Assembly (NCBI RefSeq): GCF_000585355.1
Contig: NZ_KK073873.1
Coordinates: 2,461,703-2,525,702 of the forward strand
Direction of reading: 5' to 3'
Source of the DNA: Xylanibacter oryzae DSM 17970
GTDB lineage: Bacteria; Bacteroidota; Bacteroidia; Bacteroidales; Bacteroidaceae
Length of the DNA stretch: 64,000 nt
A program made the translations under genes and the position numbers. How positions within the stretch are numbered: position 1 is the first letter of the stretch; the number at the start of each line of letters is the position of its first letter. Below are positions 8,614-17,297 of the stretch, in pieces. The notes below the pieces were generated by a model. It worked only from the letters and a program-made list of their open reading frames with translations, was not told the DNA's origin and ran no database searches.

Positions 8614-9554
8614 CCTTCTATATCTTTTTTAAATTGTTCTTTAACTGATATTTCATCCTCTTTTAACTGTTTTACCAGTTCGTCTATATTATTGAATTTC
8701 TTTTCAGACCTTAAGCGATGAAAGAATGACACTGAAACCTTCTTACCATATATATCCTCATCAAAATTAAATATATTAACCTCCAATGTTGTTTTATCAC
8801 CATTGAATGTCGGACGCGTACCGATATTCATCATGGCATGTTTCATCTCAATACTACCTTCTATCCTTATCTTTACAGCATACACTCCTCCGGCAGGTAT
8901 GATTTTACTTATACCCATAGTATCAATATTGGCCGTAGGAAACCCCAATTTATGCCCTTCTCCAAAACCACTTGTTACACGCCCAAAAATATTATATGGA
9001 CGACCAAGGCATTGAGCCGCCATCTCGACTTCTCCTTCAGATACAAATGTTCGTATAACTGATGAACTTACACTCACCCCATGCATTATATATGGCTGTG
9101 CCTTTATTACATTTATACAAAGTTCTTTACCGTAATTTACATAGTCATCAAATCCTTCATTATCATTATAATGGCCGAAACGATTGTCGTATCCTATGAT
9201 AAAGGTCTTTACATTTAAACGGTCGCGTAATATTTCCCCCATAAAATCGCGAGCTGAAAGATTAGCCATCTCCAAGTCAAATGGGATAGTCACACAATTA
9301 TCAATACCTGTTAGAGAAAGCATTACTAATTTCTCATCATATGTACTCAACATATTAGGCTGATAATCACTATGCAACACTTCTCTTGGATGCTTATCGA
9401 ATGTAATTATAGTAGATTCAATATTATTGCGTTTAGCCTCATCTATTATATTTTTAATAAGAAACTGATGTCCCTTATGAACTCCATCAAAGAATCCAAC
9501 AGTAGCAACACAAGGTTTTAATTTTGTTTCCTCTCCTAAAAAAATCTTATTCAT
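8610..9554 (-). CDS. ribF: Bifunctional riboflavin kinase / FAD synthetase
   Basis: A 314-residue cytoplasmic enzyme making FMN and then FAD. The N-terminal FAD-synthetase domain has GFFDGVHKGH (HxGH-like nucleotidyltransferase signature) near residues 21-30 and a VSSSVIR motif. The C-terminal riboflavin-kinase domain includes GFPTANID and MMNIGTRPTFNG followed by LEVNIFNFDEDIYG. Length is standard. It overlaps the HAD gene by 8 bases and the CPBP gene by 4 bases, showing tight co-transcription. The flavoproteins later in the window (two flavodoxin-fold reductases and a flavodiiron protein) use its products. Confidence 0.95.
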   Translation of the reverse strand: MNKIFLGEETKLKPCVATVGFFDGVHKGHQFLIKNIIDEAKRNNIESTIITFDKHPREVLHSDYQPNMLSTYDEKLVMLSLTGIDNCVTIPFDLEMANLSARDFMGEILRDRLNVKTFIIGYDNRFGHYNDNEGFDDYVNYGKELCINVIKAQPYIMHGVSVSSSVIRTFVSEGEVEMAAQCLGRPYNIFGRVTSGFGEGHKLGFPTANIDTMGISKIIPAGGVYAVKIRIEGSIEMKHAMMNIGTRPTFNGDKTTLEVNIFNFDEDIYGKKVSVSFFHRLRSEKKFNNIDELVKQLKEDEISVKEQFKKDIEG

Positions 9555-10182
9555 ACCTATCTAGTATTTTATCTATATATGCAGTCCAATCACTGTTAGC
9601 AACTACATTATATGTTTTAATTTTAAGCTGGGCTGCAGCATCACAGTTTGCTTTTGAATCATCAAGAAACAAAGTTTCTTCCGGATTCATTCCACCACGT
9701 TCCATCATCACCTCAAATATTTCATCACAAGGTTTAACGACATGCATTTGATAAGAAAGGAATGTATGTTCGAAATAATCACATACCCCATATCCATCAT
9801 AAGGAAATAAATCCTCTAAACATTTTTTCCAATGTATAGGATTTGTATTGCTTAAAAGAAATAATCTATAATGTTCACTAAGTTCAATCATTTTTTTTAT
9901 TTTATTTTGTTTGATATCTGTCAGGAGCTGGTTCCATGCCCAACATATAATATCATCTCCAATATCCCTTTTGGTAATTTTTCTAACCTCATTGCAAAAT
10001 TCATGTGTATCAATGTTGCCTATTTCCAATTCATGAAACATATCTTCCGTTCTGAACTCATCCACATAATATGCAATATCATCAAGTCCTGACTTGTAGA
10101 AAGCATCGACACACCTCTGTTTGTCAAGGCCTACTAACACTCCTCCCAAATCAAATACTATATTTTTTAATTTCTTCTGCAT
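9547..10182 (-). CDS. HAD-family hydrolase (IA-like)
   Basis: About 211 residues from the chosen ATG at 10182 (protein begins MQKKLKNIVFDLGGVL). Upstream in-frame Met codons at 10206 and 10257 would extend deeper into the P-ATPase gene and place non-homologous residues before the first beta strand. Motif I is DLGGVL, motif II LLSNTNPIH, motif III a lysine in HVVKPCDEIF and motif IV FLDDSKANC, the order of YihX-like HAD phosphatases. The substrate is probably a small sugar or nucleotide phosphate but is not identifiable. It overlaps the P-ATPase gene by 16 bases and ribF by 8 bases. Confidence 0.85.
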   Translation of the reverse strand: MQKKLKNIVFDLGGVLVGLDKQRCVDAFYKSGLDDIAYYVDEFRTEDMFHELEIGNIDTHEFCNEVRKITKRDIGDDIICWAWNQLLTDIKQNKIKKMIELSEHYRLFLLSNTNPIHWKKCLEDLFPYDGYGVCDYFEHTFLSYQMHVVKPCDEIFEVMMERGGMNPEETLFLDDSKANCDAAAQLKIKTYNVVANSDWTAYIDKILDRYE

Positions 10183-12758
10183 ATGATTCTCTTTATAAAA
10201 CGCCATATCTCCCCTATCATTAGAACAGGAGATGTACCTAATATTATCCAAAACCATTCTTGGGCATGCAATGGTGTCGTACGGAACATTTTACCACCAA
10301 ACTGTACTATAAACCATTGTCCGGCAACTATCATAGCCAATACAGCAAGTAATCCCCTGTCACGGAAGAAATGATGAAAAGCAGAATGGTTTGACCCAAT
10401 ACATTTTACATTCAGAAGATTCCAGCACTGCAACATAACAAAAACTGTAAAGAATATAGTTAGTTCATAGATTGAAACGCCTGCGAATCTTTCAAAGTAT
10501 ATCAACATTACAAACATTATAATGAAAAAAGAAAGACCTATAAAAAATATGCCTTTAAGCATGCCATGAGATAATATAAAATCGCCCTGCTTTCTTGGTT
10601 TTTCTTTCATAACCTCACGCGAAGGAGGAAGTGAGGACAAAGCCATTGCTGCGAAAGTATCCATTATTAGGTTAACCCAAAGAATTTGCGTTACCGTTAA
10701 GGGAAGTTCTGTACCTATTATAGAACCTCCAAGAACTAATAGCAAAGCAGTAACATTCACCACCAACTGAAAAAACAGGAACCTTTGAATATTTTTGTAT
10801 AATGAGCGTCCCCACATTACAGCCTTTACTATACTGTGGAAAGAATCATCCATTAGAGTTATATCACTTGCATTCTTCGCGACACTAGTACCTGAACCTA
10901 ATGACAATCCGACATGTGCATAATTAAGCGCAGGTGCATCATTAGTGCCGTCACCTGTTACAGCTACAACTTCACCACTTTTCTGAAGCAACTGTACAAG
11001 TCTTTGTTTATCTGTAGGTCTGGCCCTACTCATCAAAAGAAGTCCATGTACACACCTGTAGGCTTCCTCATCGTTCATAGCAGCAAAATCAGCACCTGTA
11101 ATCTGAGCACTAGCTGGCGTATCCTTATTCCATATACCTATCTGGCGTGCTATCTCAATAGCAGTAGCAGAGGTATCACCTGTAACTATCTTAACTTGAA
11201 TTCCAGCAGAACAACATTCGCTTACAGCATCAGGCACATCATAGCGTAATGGATCACTAATAGCTACAATTCCCTGATAATTAAGATTGCCTACAATAGA
11301 TACTATTTCTGTATTGTCTGCCAATTGTTTACATGCAAAAGCCAAAGTCCTCATAGCTTTACGCTGATAACCAATCAAAGCCTCATTTATATGCGCACGT
11401 ATTTCTGGAGTAATATCACAATGCCCGATTACAACTTCAGGAGCGCCCTTAACAAAGAGCCAGCGTTTGCCATCCATAACAACAACTGTTGCCATATATT
11501 TCCGTTCGGTAGAAAATGGAATACGGTTTTCTATTTTGACATCATCACGTATGTCTTTGTAGTCAAAACCTTTACTTTTAAGCCATAGCAGTAATGCTAT
11601 CTCTGTTGGATTACCTATACCATTATCTTCATCATCCAGATATGCAGTGGTATTAAGAGCAATAGCATTTGCAAACATGCCATCATCTCCTTCGGCTATA
11701 AGCATATCAGCCACCTGCATACGGTTTTGTGTAAGCGTTCCGGTCTTATCCGTGCAGATAACTGTTACAGCTCCCATTGTTTCACAAGCATGCAATTTTC
11801 TTACTAGATTGTTGCTTTTGAGCATACGACGCATATTAAGTGCTAAACTTAATGTTACTGCCATTGGCAATCCTTCAGGCACAGCCATCACAATAAGAGT
11901 GACAGACATCATAAAATAATTGAGCACTATTTCGGCCATCTTAAAATATTCAGTGCCATGCCATACATCATTTGTAAGCACATCATGAATAAGGAATATA
12001 AGGAATGCAGCTATAGATATAGAAAAGCCTATCTTATTAATCATTTTAGCCAAACGCTCCAATTGCATATCAAGGGGGGTTCTCACTTCAGTTTCTTCCA
12101 TAGAACTATGTGCCACTTTCCCGATTTCGGTCTTATCACCTACAGCGGTAACTATAGCAGTACCACCTCCATTCATAACCATAGAACTACGAAGCACTTT
12201 ACTTGAAGGATAAGTCGCTTCTACTTCATTTTGTTCTTTGTCGGCGTGTTTATTTATCATCGGTTCACCGGTAAGCGATGACTCATCTATCTGTAGATCT
12301 GTTGATTCTATGAGTTCGCCATCTGCCGGTATCTCATCACCAGCCTCTATAAGAACGAGATCCCCTACTACTACTTCTTTTCTAGGAATAAGTAGTACTT
12401 TACCATTACGCATTACCTTTACCGGCTGTTCTTCGCCCAGAGCAGTTAGCACATCAAACTTGCGGGCGGCATCCCTTTCAAAGTAAAATCCAATAGTAGT
12501 AGCTAAAAATATAGCTAAAAATATACCTATAGTTTCTATGAAATCTTTCTCAAAAAAAGCAAGAACCAATGAAATAAAAGCAGCAACCAAAAGAATTTTT
12601 ATTATCGGATCTTTGTATTTTTCTATATACAGTAGCCAAAGCGAAGCTTTCTTGGGAGGAGTCAATACATTCTCGCCATATTCAGCCCTATTTTGCTTCA
12701 CCTGTTGATAGTCAAGACCTTTGGAATTGACAAAATTCTTGTTGTATTCTTTACTCAT
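10167..12758 (-). CDS. Calcium-translocating P-type ATPase (PMCA-like)
   Basis: An approximately 863-residue P2-type cation pump. The N-terminal cation-ATPase domain is followed by the actuator motif LTGEP, the phosphorylation motif CTDKTGTLTQNRM (Asp337), a nucleotide-binding domain with FVKGAPE, the hinge TGDGTNDAPAL and C-terminal helices. The helix motif MAVPEGLPMAVTLSLA and the second site NLIMDTFAA match calcium pumps of the PMCA/PMR type, so calcium export is the best guess. The start is ATG 12758; a TTG at 12770 lies inside the inferred -7 promoter element and cannot be the start. It heads the four-gene minus-strand operon. Confidence 0.92.
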   Translation of the reverse strand: MSKEYNKNFVNSKGLDYQQVKQNRAEYGENVLTPPKKASLWLLYIEKYKDPIIKILLVAAFISLVLAFFEKDFIETIGIFLAIFLATTIGFYFERDAARKFDVLTALGEEQPVKVMRNGKVLLIPRKEVVVGDLVLIEAGDEIPADGELIESTDLQIDESSLTGEPMINKHADKEQNEVEATYPSSKVLRSSMVMNGGGTAIVTAVGDKTEIGKVAHSSMEETEVRTPLDMQLERLAKMINKIGFSISIAAFLIFLIHDVLTNDVWHGTEYFKMAEIVLNYFMMSVTLIVMAVPEGLPMAVTLSLALNMRRMLKSNNLVRKLHACETMGAVTVICTDKTGTLTQNRMQVADMLIAEGDDGMFANAIALNTTAYLDDEDNGIGNPTEIALLLWLKSKGFDYKDIRDDVKIENRIPFSTERKYMATVVVMDGKRWLFVKGAPEVVIGHCDITPEIRAHINEALIGYQRKAMRTLAFACKQLADNTEIVSIVGNLNYQGIVAISDPLRYDVPDAVSECCSAGIQVKIVTGDTSATAIEIARQIGIWNKDTPASAQITGADFAAMNDEEAYRCVHGLLLMSRARPTDKQRLVQLLQKSGEVVAVTGDGTNDAPALNYAHVGLSLGSGTSVAKNASDITLMDDSFHSIVKAVMWGRSLYKNIQRFLFFQLVVNVTALLLVLGGSIIGTELPLTVTQILWVNLIMDTFAAMALSSLPPSREVMKEKPRKQGDFILSHGMLKGIFFIGLSFFIIMFVMLIYFERFAGVSIYELTIFFTVFVMLQCWNLLNVKCIGSNHSAFHHFFRDRGLLAVLAMIVAGQWFIVQFGGKMFRTTPLHAQEWFWIILGTSPVLMIGEIWRFIKRIICRRN

Positions 12759-12767
12759 AATTATCTG

Positions 12768-12798
12768 CAAAGTTATGCAAATTACCCATATATTACAA
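12768..12798 (-). promoter_or_regulatory. Promoter of the P-ATPase operon
   Basis: On the minus strand TAACTTTG (12775-12768) matches TAnnTTTG, with TTG of a -33 box 20 bases upstream (12798-12796). The expected transcription start near 12763 is only about five bases before the ATG at 12758. Confidence 0.65.
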
Positions 12799-12836
12799 GT
12801 TTATATTAAATTTTTAGATTCTTTTTGCAAGAATTA

Positions 12837-12868
12837 TTTGGAGATTTGATTAAAACGCCTTATCTTTG
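12837..12868 (+). promoter_or_regulatory. Promoter of tRNA(CAT)
   Basis: TTTG (12837-12840), a 20-base spacer and TATCTTTG (12861-12868): a perfect Bacteroidetes vegetative promoter starting transcription about 28 bases before the tRNA. Confidence 0.8.
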
Positions 12869-12900
12869 CACCCGCAAACTTAATCGATGATGGTTAAGCC

Positions 12901-12974
12901 GGGCTTTTAGCTCAGTTGGTTAGAGCAACAGACTCATAATCTGGAGGTCCAAGGTTCAAGCCCTTGATGGCCCA
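12901..12974 (+). tRNA. tRNA with CAT anticodon (Met or lysidine-type Ile)
   Basis: A 74-base cloverleaf. Acceptor GGGCTTT pairs with ATGGCCC (one T:T mismatch and one G:T), D arm GCTC/GAGC, anticodon stem ACAGA/TCTGG with loop CTCATAA, variable AGGTC, T arm CAAGG-TTCAAGC-CCTTG, discriminator A. CCA is not encoded (CAA follows). The anticodon CAT fits elongator Met, or Ile after lysidine modification; initiator features (three G:C pairs in the anticodon stem) are absent. The region 12771-13092 contains only this tRNA, its promoter and its terminator. Confidence 0.93.
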
Positions 12975-12978
12975 CAAG

Positions 12979-13003
12979 AAAGCAGCAGAGATGCTGCTTT
13001 TTT
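12979..13003 (+). terminator. Terminator of tRNA(CAT)
   Basis: GCAGCA-GAGA-TGCTGC stem-loop followed by a run of six T, five bases after the tRNA. Confidence 0.85.
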
Positions 13004-13092
13004 GTGTCTATTATCAAAGACTTATCTAATAGCAGGAAAAAACAGAAGGCTTATATCTATGTTTACGCAAAACTGATTTACTTTACCAACAC

Positions 13093-14352
13093 CTATCGTA
13101 GGACATCTACTATTTTTGTATATTCTCTCAGTGGAAACATGCCGTCGTGCGCTTCATCAGGAATTAGTTCCCTCATGCTTCCGTATGTTATTCGTGTGAT
13201 ACCTGCACGAATAAAGAGATCTTCCAGGTTTCTTCTTTCATCTGAGTCTGGGACCAGAAGCCCTACAGTCTGGAGATGACATTTTTCACGTTTTAAAGTT
13301 GAAATGATTATTTCGTGCGGAAGCCTCTTTATATTAACCGAGCGGAAAAGCTTTGACAATTCAAGCTTTGAGTCATCTTTCACGATTACCGATACTCCAT
13401 CCTCAGTAAAGATATTTTTCTTTCCCTCAAGAAAATCATTATATATTTCTATTCTGTTCTTTCCTCTCATTGACAACGGGGCCTTGCCTAAGGCTTTATT
13501 CGTTTTACGCAAAATTTCATGAAAACGACGTGCAAACGATACAAGTTCATCCATATCGTCAGTATCGTAGTAAAGCACCTGACATGATGAGCATAAGAGC
13601 TGATTAGTAATACATATGTCTTTCGCTAGTTCCCCAAGCATCTGGTCGGTCGTTTCACCATTTGCATAAGCGAAGGATAGTTTATGGCCATAGATGATTA
13701 TTTTCTGATTGGGTGCAGCAAATTCTCTTACAGCCTTCACTGCTACATCGCCACCCCAAATAACTATGCCATCAGCATAACTTCCCAAAGTCTTGATTGT
13801 TCCGATCTCTACCGAAGGCACATCAAATACATAGACGAAATCTCTGATTTCAGGATATTCCTTTATTATTTCTGATAAAAGTTTGATTGAAAGTCCACTA
13901 TCTCCAGTGGGAAGTTTCAAAAGGTTGATATTGCCAGCAAGCAGACCTTCGATCACCGAATACGCAGGAAGTATATCTGCATTTCCTGCCGCAATATGAA
14001 GAAGAGTTCCCAATGGAGCAGTGCATCTTCTGATACTATCATTTACATTTTTTTCCCTGTTAAAATCAGTTCCAAGCTCACTTTCCACTCTTTTCTTCAA
14101 TGATTCATACGAGAACATTCCAGCATATTCGATGAATTTTTCATACGATACTCCGGCAAATTCAAGCAACGGAAGTGCATATTCATCATACTCATGATTA
14201 AATGCTTTTCTCATGAGACTGTCGCAGGCTTTCATCAGTTTCTCTACATCTATCCTCTGAGTTTCCAGTGTTTCGATGAGATGTGGATATAAATCAGCAA
14301 TGAGCTGTTCCTGCTCGCTATTGTTTTTTATTTCACCACGGTAAAGTATCAT
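13093..14352 (-). CDS. LuxC-like acyl-CoA/acyl-protein reductase
   Basis: A 419-residue protein of the LuxC family, the aldehyde-dehydrogenase-like reductase that takes an acyl group onto a cysteine and reduces it with NADPH to the aldehyde. Visible: APLGTLLHIAAGN for the nucleotide-binding entry, NLLKLPTGD, IVIWGGDVAV, and NQLLCSSCQ, where Cys254 corresponds to the acylated cysteine of LuxC. It follows luxE with a 4-base overlap (ATGA). No luciferase luxAB or thioesterase luxD is near, so the aldehyde is not for light production. The pair lies between a tRNA and a degenerate copy of its 3' end, suggesting lateral acquisition. Confidence 0.85.
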   Translation of the reverse strand: MILYRGEIKNNSEQEQLIADLYPHLIETLETQRIDVEKLMKACDSLMRKAFNHEYDEYALPLLEFAGVSYEKFIEYAGMFSYESLKKRVESELGTDFNREKNVNDSIRRCTAPLGTLLHIAAGNADILPAYSVIEGLLAGNINLLKLPTGDSGLSIKLLSEIIKEYPEIRDFVYVFDVPSVEIGTIKTLGSYADGIVIWGGDVAVKAVREFAAPNQKIIIYGHKLSFAYANGETTDQMLGELAKDICITNQLLCSSCQVLYYDTDDMDELVSFARRFHEILRKTNKALGKAPLSMRGKNRIEIYNDFLEGKKNIFTEDGVSVIVKDDSKLELSKLFRSVNIKRLPHEIIISTLKREKCHLQTVGLLVPDSDERRNLEDLFIRAGITRITYGSMRELIPDEAHDGMFPLREYTKIVDVLR

Positions 14353-15464
14353 TTCTTATCACTTTTTAGTAGTTCAGTTGCGCCCTCGGCACATGTTTTT
14401 ATATCGTCAATGCCAACACGTCCAAGTATTTCAAGATATGGAGTCTTGATTCCACACGGACATTCTTCATCATGAATGATTCCTATATCATCCGTCATGA
14501 TTGAAGATAGAGGGCAACTTTTTGATGCCGGAGTAAGAAGATTTATCAATCCCTTCTGACCATGTGGAAGCGGAACCAGAGTATCTGCATCTCTGATAAT
14601 CACCCTTGCATAAGCTGGGACATGAAAGTGGTGACACTCGCATTGCGTCCACATTATAGGATGTTCCACAGCCCCGAAGAACTCTATGATACTCTCGCTA
14701 TCAAGCCCAAGCACTTTTTTTGCTAGTTTGTAAAAATCTTCTTTCGAAACCTTTTCGGCAGTGAACTGTTTCCACCCTCCCCCAAGTGTCATGAGTGAAC
14801 CTTTAGGCAGTTTCACATTTATTCCATGTTCATCCATCTGTTCAAGAAGAAAATAGGTATATGCAGGAAATCCGAGTGTCCTCACAGGCGTACTGCCTTT
14901 AGCATATTTCACGAGTTTTCTCTCAATATTTGGTAGATCAACTTTGTATTCACCATCAACATACCTGATAGCATAATCCTTTGATTTTGCCGGCGACGTA
15001 AACGTAAATGCCCATGCACTCTTAGCAACAGCCTTATTATTACGGAATGTATGTTCATAACCGAAAATAACAAATCTCTGAAAACGGAAGGAAAGAATCT
15101 TATGGTATTTGAAAAGTCTGATCACCATACGAAACAGACGTTTCAGAGTATAAAAATCAAACGAGATCATTGACTTGTTCCTACCTGAAGTTCCAGAGGA
15201 TGTAGCATTAATCTGAATGATCCTCTTCTTGCCCGACAAAAGATAATGATGTTTGAAATAAAGCGTCGGAATAAAAGGAATATTTTCCAGATCAGTGATT
15301 TTTTTTATATCATTCGGCTTAAATGAAAAGGAATCGAGAATTCTCCTGTAATCTTTATTCTGGTTGTAATGCCAGCAAACATTTTCCCTCATTGCTTGCA
15401 CAAAGAGCTTGTCATCATATAGATATGGGTCTTTTATATTGAAAAGTTTCTTTATATGGTCCAT
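14349..15464 (-). CDS. LuxE-like acyl-protein synthetase
   Basis: A 371-residue adenylate-forming enzyme of the LuxE/acyl-protein synthetase family, which activates a carboxylic acid with ATP and passes the acyl group to LuxC. It shows the phosphate-loop signature TSSGTSGRNKSM around residues 88-99, a LGFPAYTYFLLEQM segment, LTLGGGWKQF, EFFGAVEHPIMWTQCE and TDDIGIIHDEECPCG, the last with clustered cysteines. Relatives in polysaccharide loci are annotated acyl-protein synthase/RfbN, so a surface-glycan or lipid role is an alternative. It is translationally coupled to the LuxC-like gene. Confidence 0.85.
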   Translation of the reverse strand: MDHIKKLFNIKDPYLYDDKLFVQAMRENVCWHYNQNKDYRRILDSFSFKPNDIKKITDLENIPFIPTLYFKHHYLLSGKKRIIQINATSSGTSGRNKSMISFDFYTLKRLFRMVIRLFKYHKILSFRFQRFVIFGYEHTFRNNKAVAKSAWAFTFTSPAKSKDYAIRYVDGEYKVDLPNIERKLVKYAKGSTPVRTLGFPAYTYFLLEQMDEHGINVKLPKGSLMTLGGGWKQFTAEKVSKEDFYKLAKKVLGLDSESIIEFFGAVEHPIMWTQCECHHFHVPAYARVIIRDADTLVPLPHGQKGLINLLTPASKSCPLSSIMTDDIGIIHDEECPCGIKTPYLEILGRVGIDDIKTCAEGATELLKSDKK

Positions 15465-15668
15465 CGTTATTTTTCTTTATGTCATTATTTAGCAATCAAA
15501 ATTGCCTCTCTAATATATAGATTCTCAAGGTTTCCCAACTTTTTGGGCATTACAAGTAATCAGAACATGTAATGATAAATATCAATGCAAAGTTTTTCTT
15601 TGTCCAAGTGGTTTTCGTACGTGATTTCTGAAATATAAAAAACTTATCTTCAGTGTATTGCTGCTCAC

Positions 15669-15690
15669 GTTCAAACCATTAATGGCCCAC
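15669..15690 (+). repeat. Degenerate copy of tRNA(CAT) 3' end (attachment-site remnant)
   Basis: GTTCAAACCATTAATGGCCC plus AC matches the tRNA 3' end at 12954-12975 at 19 of 22 positions, including an intact T-loop and the whole acceptor 3' strand ATGGCCCAC. The 5' side shows no further tRNA similarity. The copies bracket the LuxC/LuxE pair in direct orientation, as expected for the left and right ends of an element integrated at a tRNA 3' end. No integrase remains. Confidence 0.55.
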
Positions 15691-15700
15691 TTGCAAAAGA

Positions 15701-15741
15701 AAATGTTAAGAAGATATTAATCTGCTTAGCATTTTTCTTTT
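15701..15741. terminator. Hairpin with T tract after the tRNA remnant
   Basis: AAATGTTAAG pairs with CTTAGCATTT (one G:T) and is followed by TTTTTCTTTT. It lies 10 bases after the tRNA remnant, where a tRNA terminator would sit, and also just beyond the stop of the minus-strand LruC gene, so it may serve that gene. Confidence 0.6.
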
Positions 15742-15751
15742 ATTTATGTTT

Positions 15752-17047
15752 TCATTCGTAGACATAACTTGAATTGGGATAACTATACCAGTCTTGTGCC
15801 GTATTCTCGTTAGTAGCCCACTCTCCAAAAGAATGATTTGGCGTAGAATATGCTCCAGAATTTACCGCGTTCCTATTTTTACTAATAGGCGTACCCTCTG
15901 TAGGATACTTAAAGTTGCCAGGAACCTTTAATGCCCATGGGAAATTATCTGTATAAGCTGTCTGATAATTACTATTCAAATAGCGATACAACACTTCATA
16001 TTTTTTATAAGGAGCCGCATGAGTTTCCCAATATGAACCATTATATTGGGTTATTATGAATGCGTCAATAGTATTTGAAGTTATATTATTGACCGCTTCG
16101 GCAGATTTGCATTTTATTGTGTAAATAACCCTTGCAGGATTTGCTGTTTTACTATAAGCATAATAAGGACTTGATGCATCTTTCACAGTATTATAATAAT
16201 AATAGGAAGGACTGCCATTTACTATATCATTACCTCGACTCAAGGCATAATGGGCATCATTGAAAAGAGGTATAACCACATCCCCATTAAATCCTGTAGT
16301 GTAGTCAACATCGTCCTTAACTTTGTCTACACCTGAATATTTATAAAACAGAAACTTCTGAAATGAGCTTATCGATTCCACAGAAGCCGGATTAAGTCCA
16401 CTGATATGTATTGCAGCTGCCATAGGCATCATACTGCCAAGAGCATCAAGGCTTACTGTTAGGTATAATATTGTTGGATCTCTGCTGTCTGCCTGTCTCG
16501 TTACAGTCATAACCATATCATTAAAGTCATAATCTCCAGGTTGAGGGAAAGCATCTTCAAATACATAGCGCCAACTGAAATAAGATATATCATTAAACTC
16601 CTTATATTTATATGTATCAGATGTCGTAAAGTTTGCAGAGACTTTTCCATTAATTACTTTCTCTGCTTTCACTTCCCTATATCCACCCGAATCTATTCTT
16701 GCTACATAAAAAGTGCTATCCACTGTAGGGTGGATCAATGATGTAGAAAATGTTTTTCCATCCTTTGCAATGCCTTCAGCCATTACCGTAACAGAAGTAT
16801 TGATTTCAGGATTCTGTTCATACACTCTTATCGTATAAGTAGCACCCGGTGTTTGATTAATATTAACGTTCAAATCAGACGTTTCTATTGTCTGCCAGTC
16901 ATGATTAACATCCACATTTGTTACAGGGAAAGCCTCTTTAACTATATTATTATAAGCGTCCTCGTCAAAATATTCTCTAGTACAAGATGTAATACAGAAT
17001 AATGTTAGAAAAGCAATACAGATATACAATCTAAATTTATGCCACAT
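15752..17047 (-). CDS. LruC-domain lipoprotein
   Basis: About 431 residues from ATG 17047; an earlier in-frame Met (17095) lies upstream of the inferred transcription start. The signal peptide ends in a lipobox with Cys22 (FCITSC). The N-terminal half has a beta-rich domain (VDVNHDWQTIET, YTIRVYEQNP); the C-terminal half is an LruC/DUF4842-type domain with the acidic motif DYDFNDMVM near residues 172-180. It is probably a surface lipoprotein. A paralogue with the same plan is divergently transcribed next to it; the function is not known. Confidence 0.8.
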   Translation of the reverse strand: MWHKFRLYICIAFLTLFCITSCTREYFDEDAYNNIVKEAFPVTNVDVNHDWQTIETSDLNVNINQTPGATYTIRVYEQNPEINTSVTVMAEGIAKDGKTFSTSLIHPTVDSTFYVARIDSGGYREVKAEKVINGKVSANFTTSDTYKYKEFNDISYFSWRYVFEDAFPQPGDYDFNDMVMTVTRQADSRDPTILYLTVSLDALGSMMPMAAAIHISGLNPASVESISSFQKFLFYKYSGVDKVKDDVDYTTGFNGDVVIPLFNDAHYALSRGNDIVNGSPSYYYYNTVKDASSPYYAYSKTANPARVIYTIKCKSAEAVNNITSNTIDAFIITQYNGSYWETHAAPYKKYEVLYRYLNSNYQTAYTDNFPWALKVPGNFKYPTEGTPISKNRNAVNSGAYSTPNHSFGEWATNENTAQDWYSYPNSSYVYE

Positions 17048-17072
17048 GCTGATATTAATTATAATATTGCAG

Positions 17073-17104
17073 CAAATATATAAATTTAATTCCATAAATG
17101 CAAG
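17073..17104 (-). promoter_or_regulatory. Promoter of the minus-strand LruC gene
   Basis: TATATTTG (17080-17073) with CTTG (17104-17101) after a 20-base spacer on the minus strand. It fixes the start codon at 17047, because the earlier Met at 17095 would lie upstream of the transcript. Confidence 0.7.
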
Positions 17105-17206
17105 ATAGAGCTGTCGTTTGTCAGAAATTAGCGTGTATTTTGGAATAAATTAGAACTGTTAATCGTAATTAACTTAAATTAAACACAAATAGTATATTTT
17201 CTTTCA

Positions 17207-17214
17207 TATATTTG
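17207..17214 (+). promoter_or_regulatory. Putative -7 element of the plus-strand LruC gene
   Basis: TATATTTG, a perfect -7 match, about 84 bases before the start at 17298. No TTTG is seen at the right spacing upstream. Confidence 0.45.
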
Positions 17215-17297
17215 CAAAAAGGATTGATTAACTATAAATAAATTGTGAATACCTTACTAATAAGGTGACAACCATTAATTATATAAAATAATTGTAA

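Noticed and set aside
13093..15464. Bioluminescence operon
   Set aside because: luxA, luxB and luxD are absent; only the reductase subunits are present.
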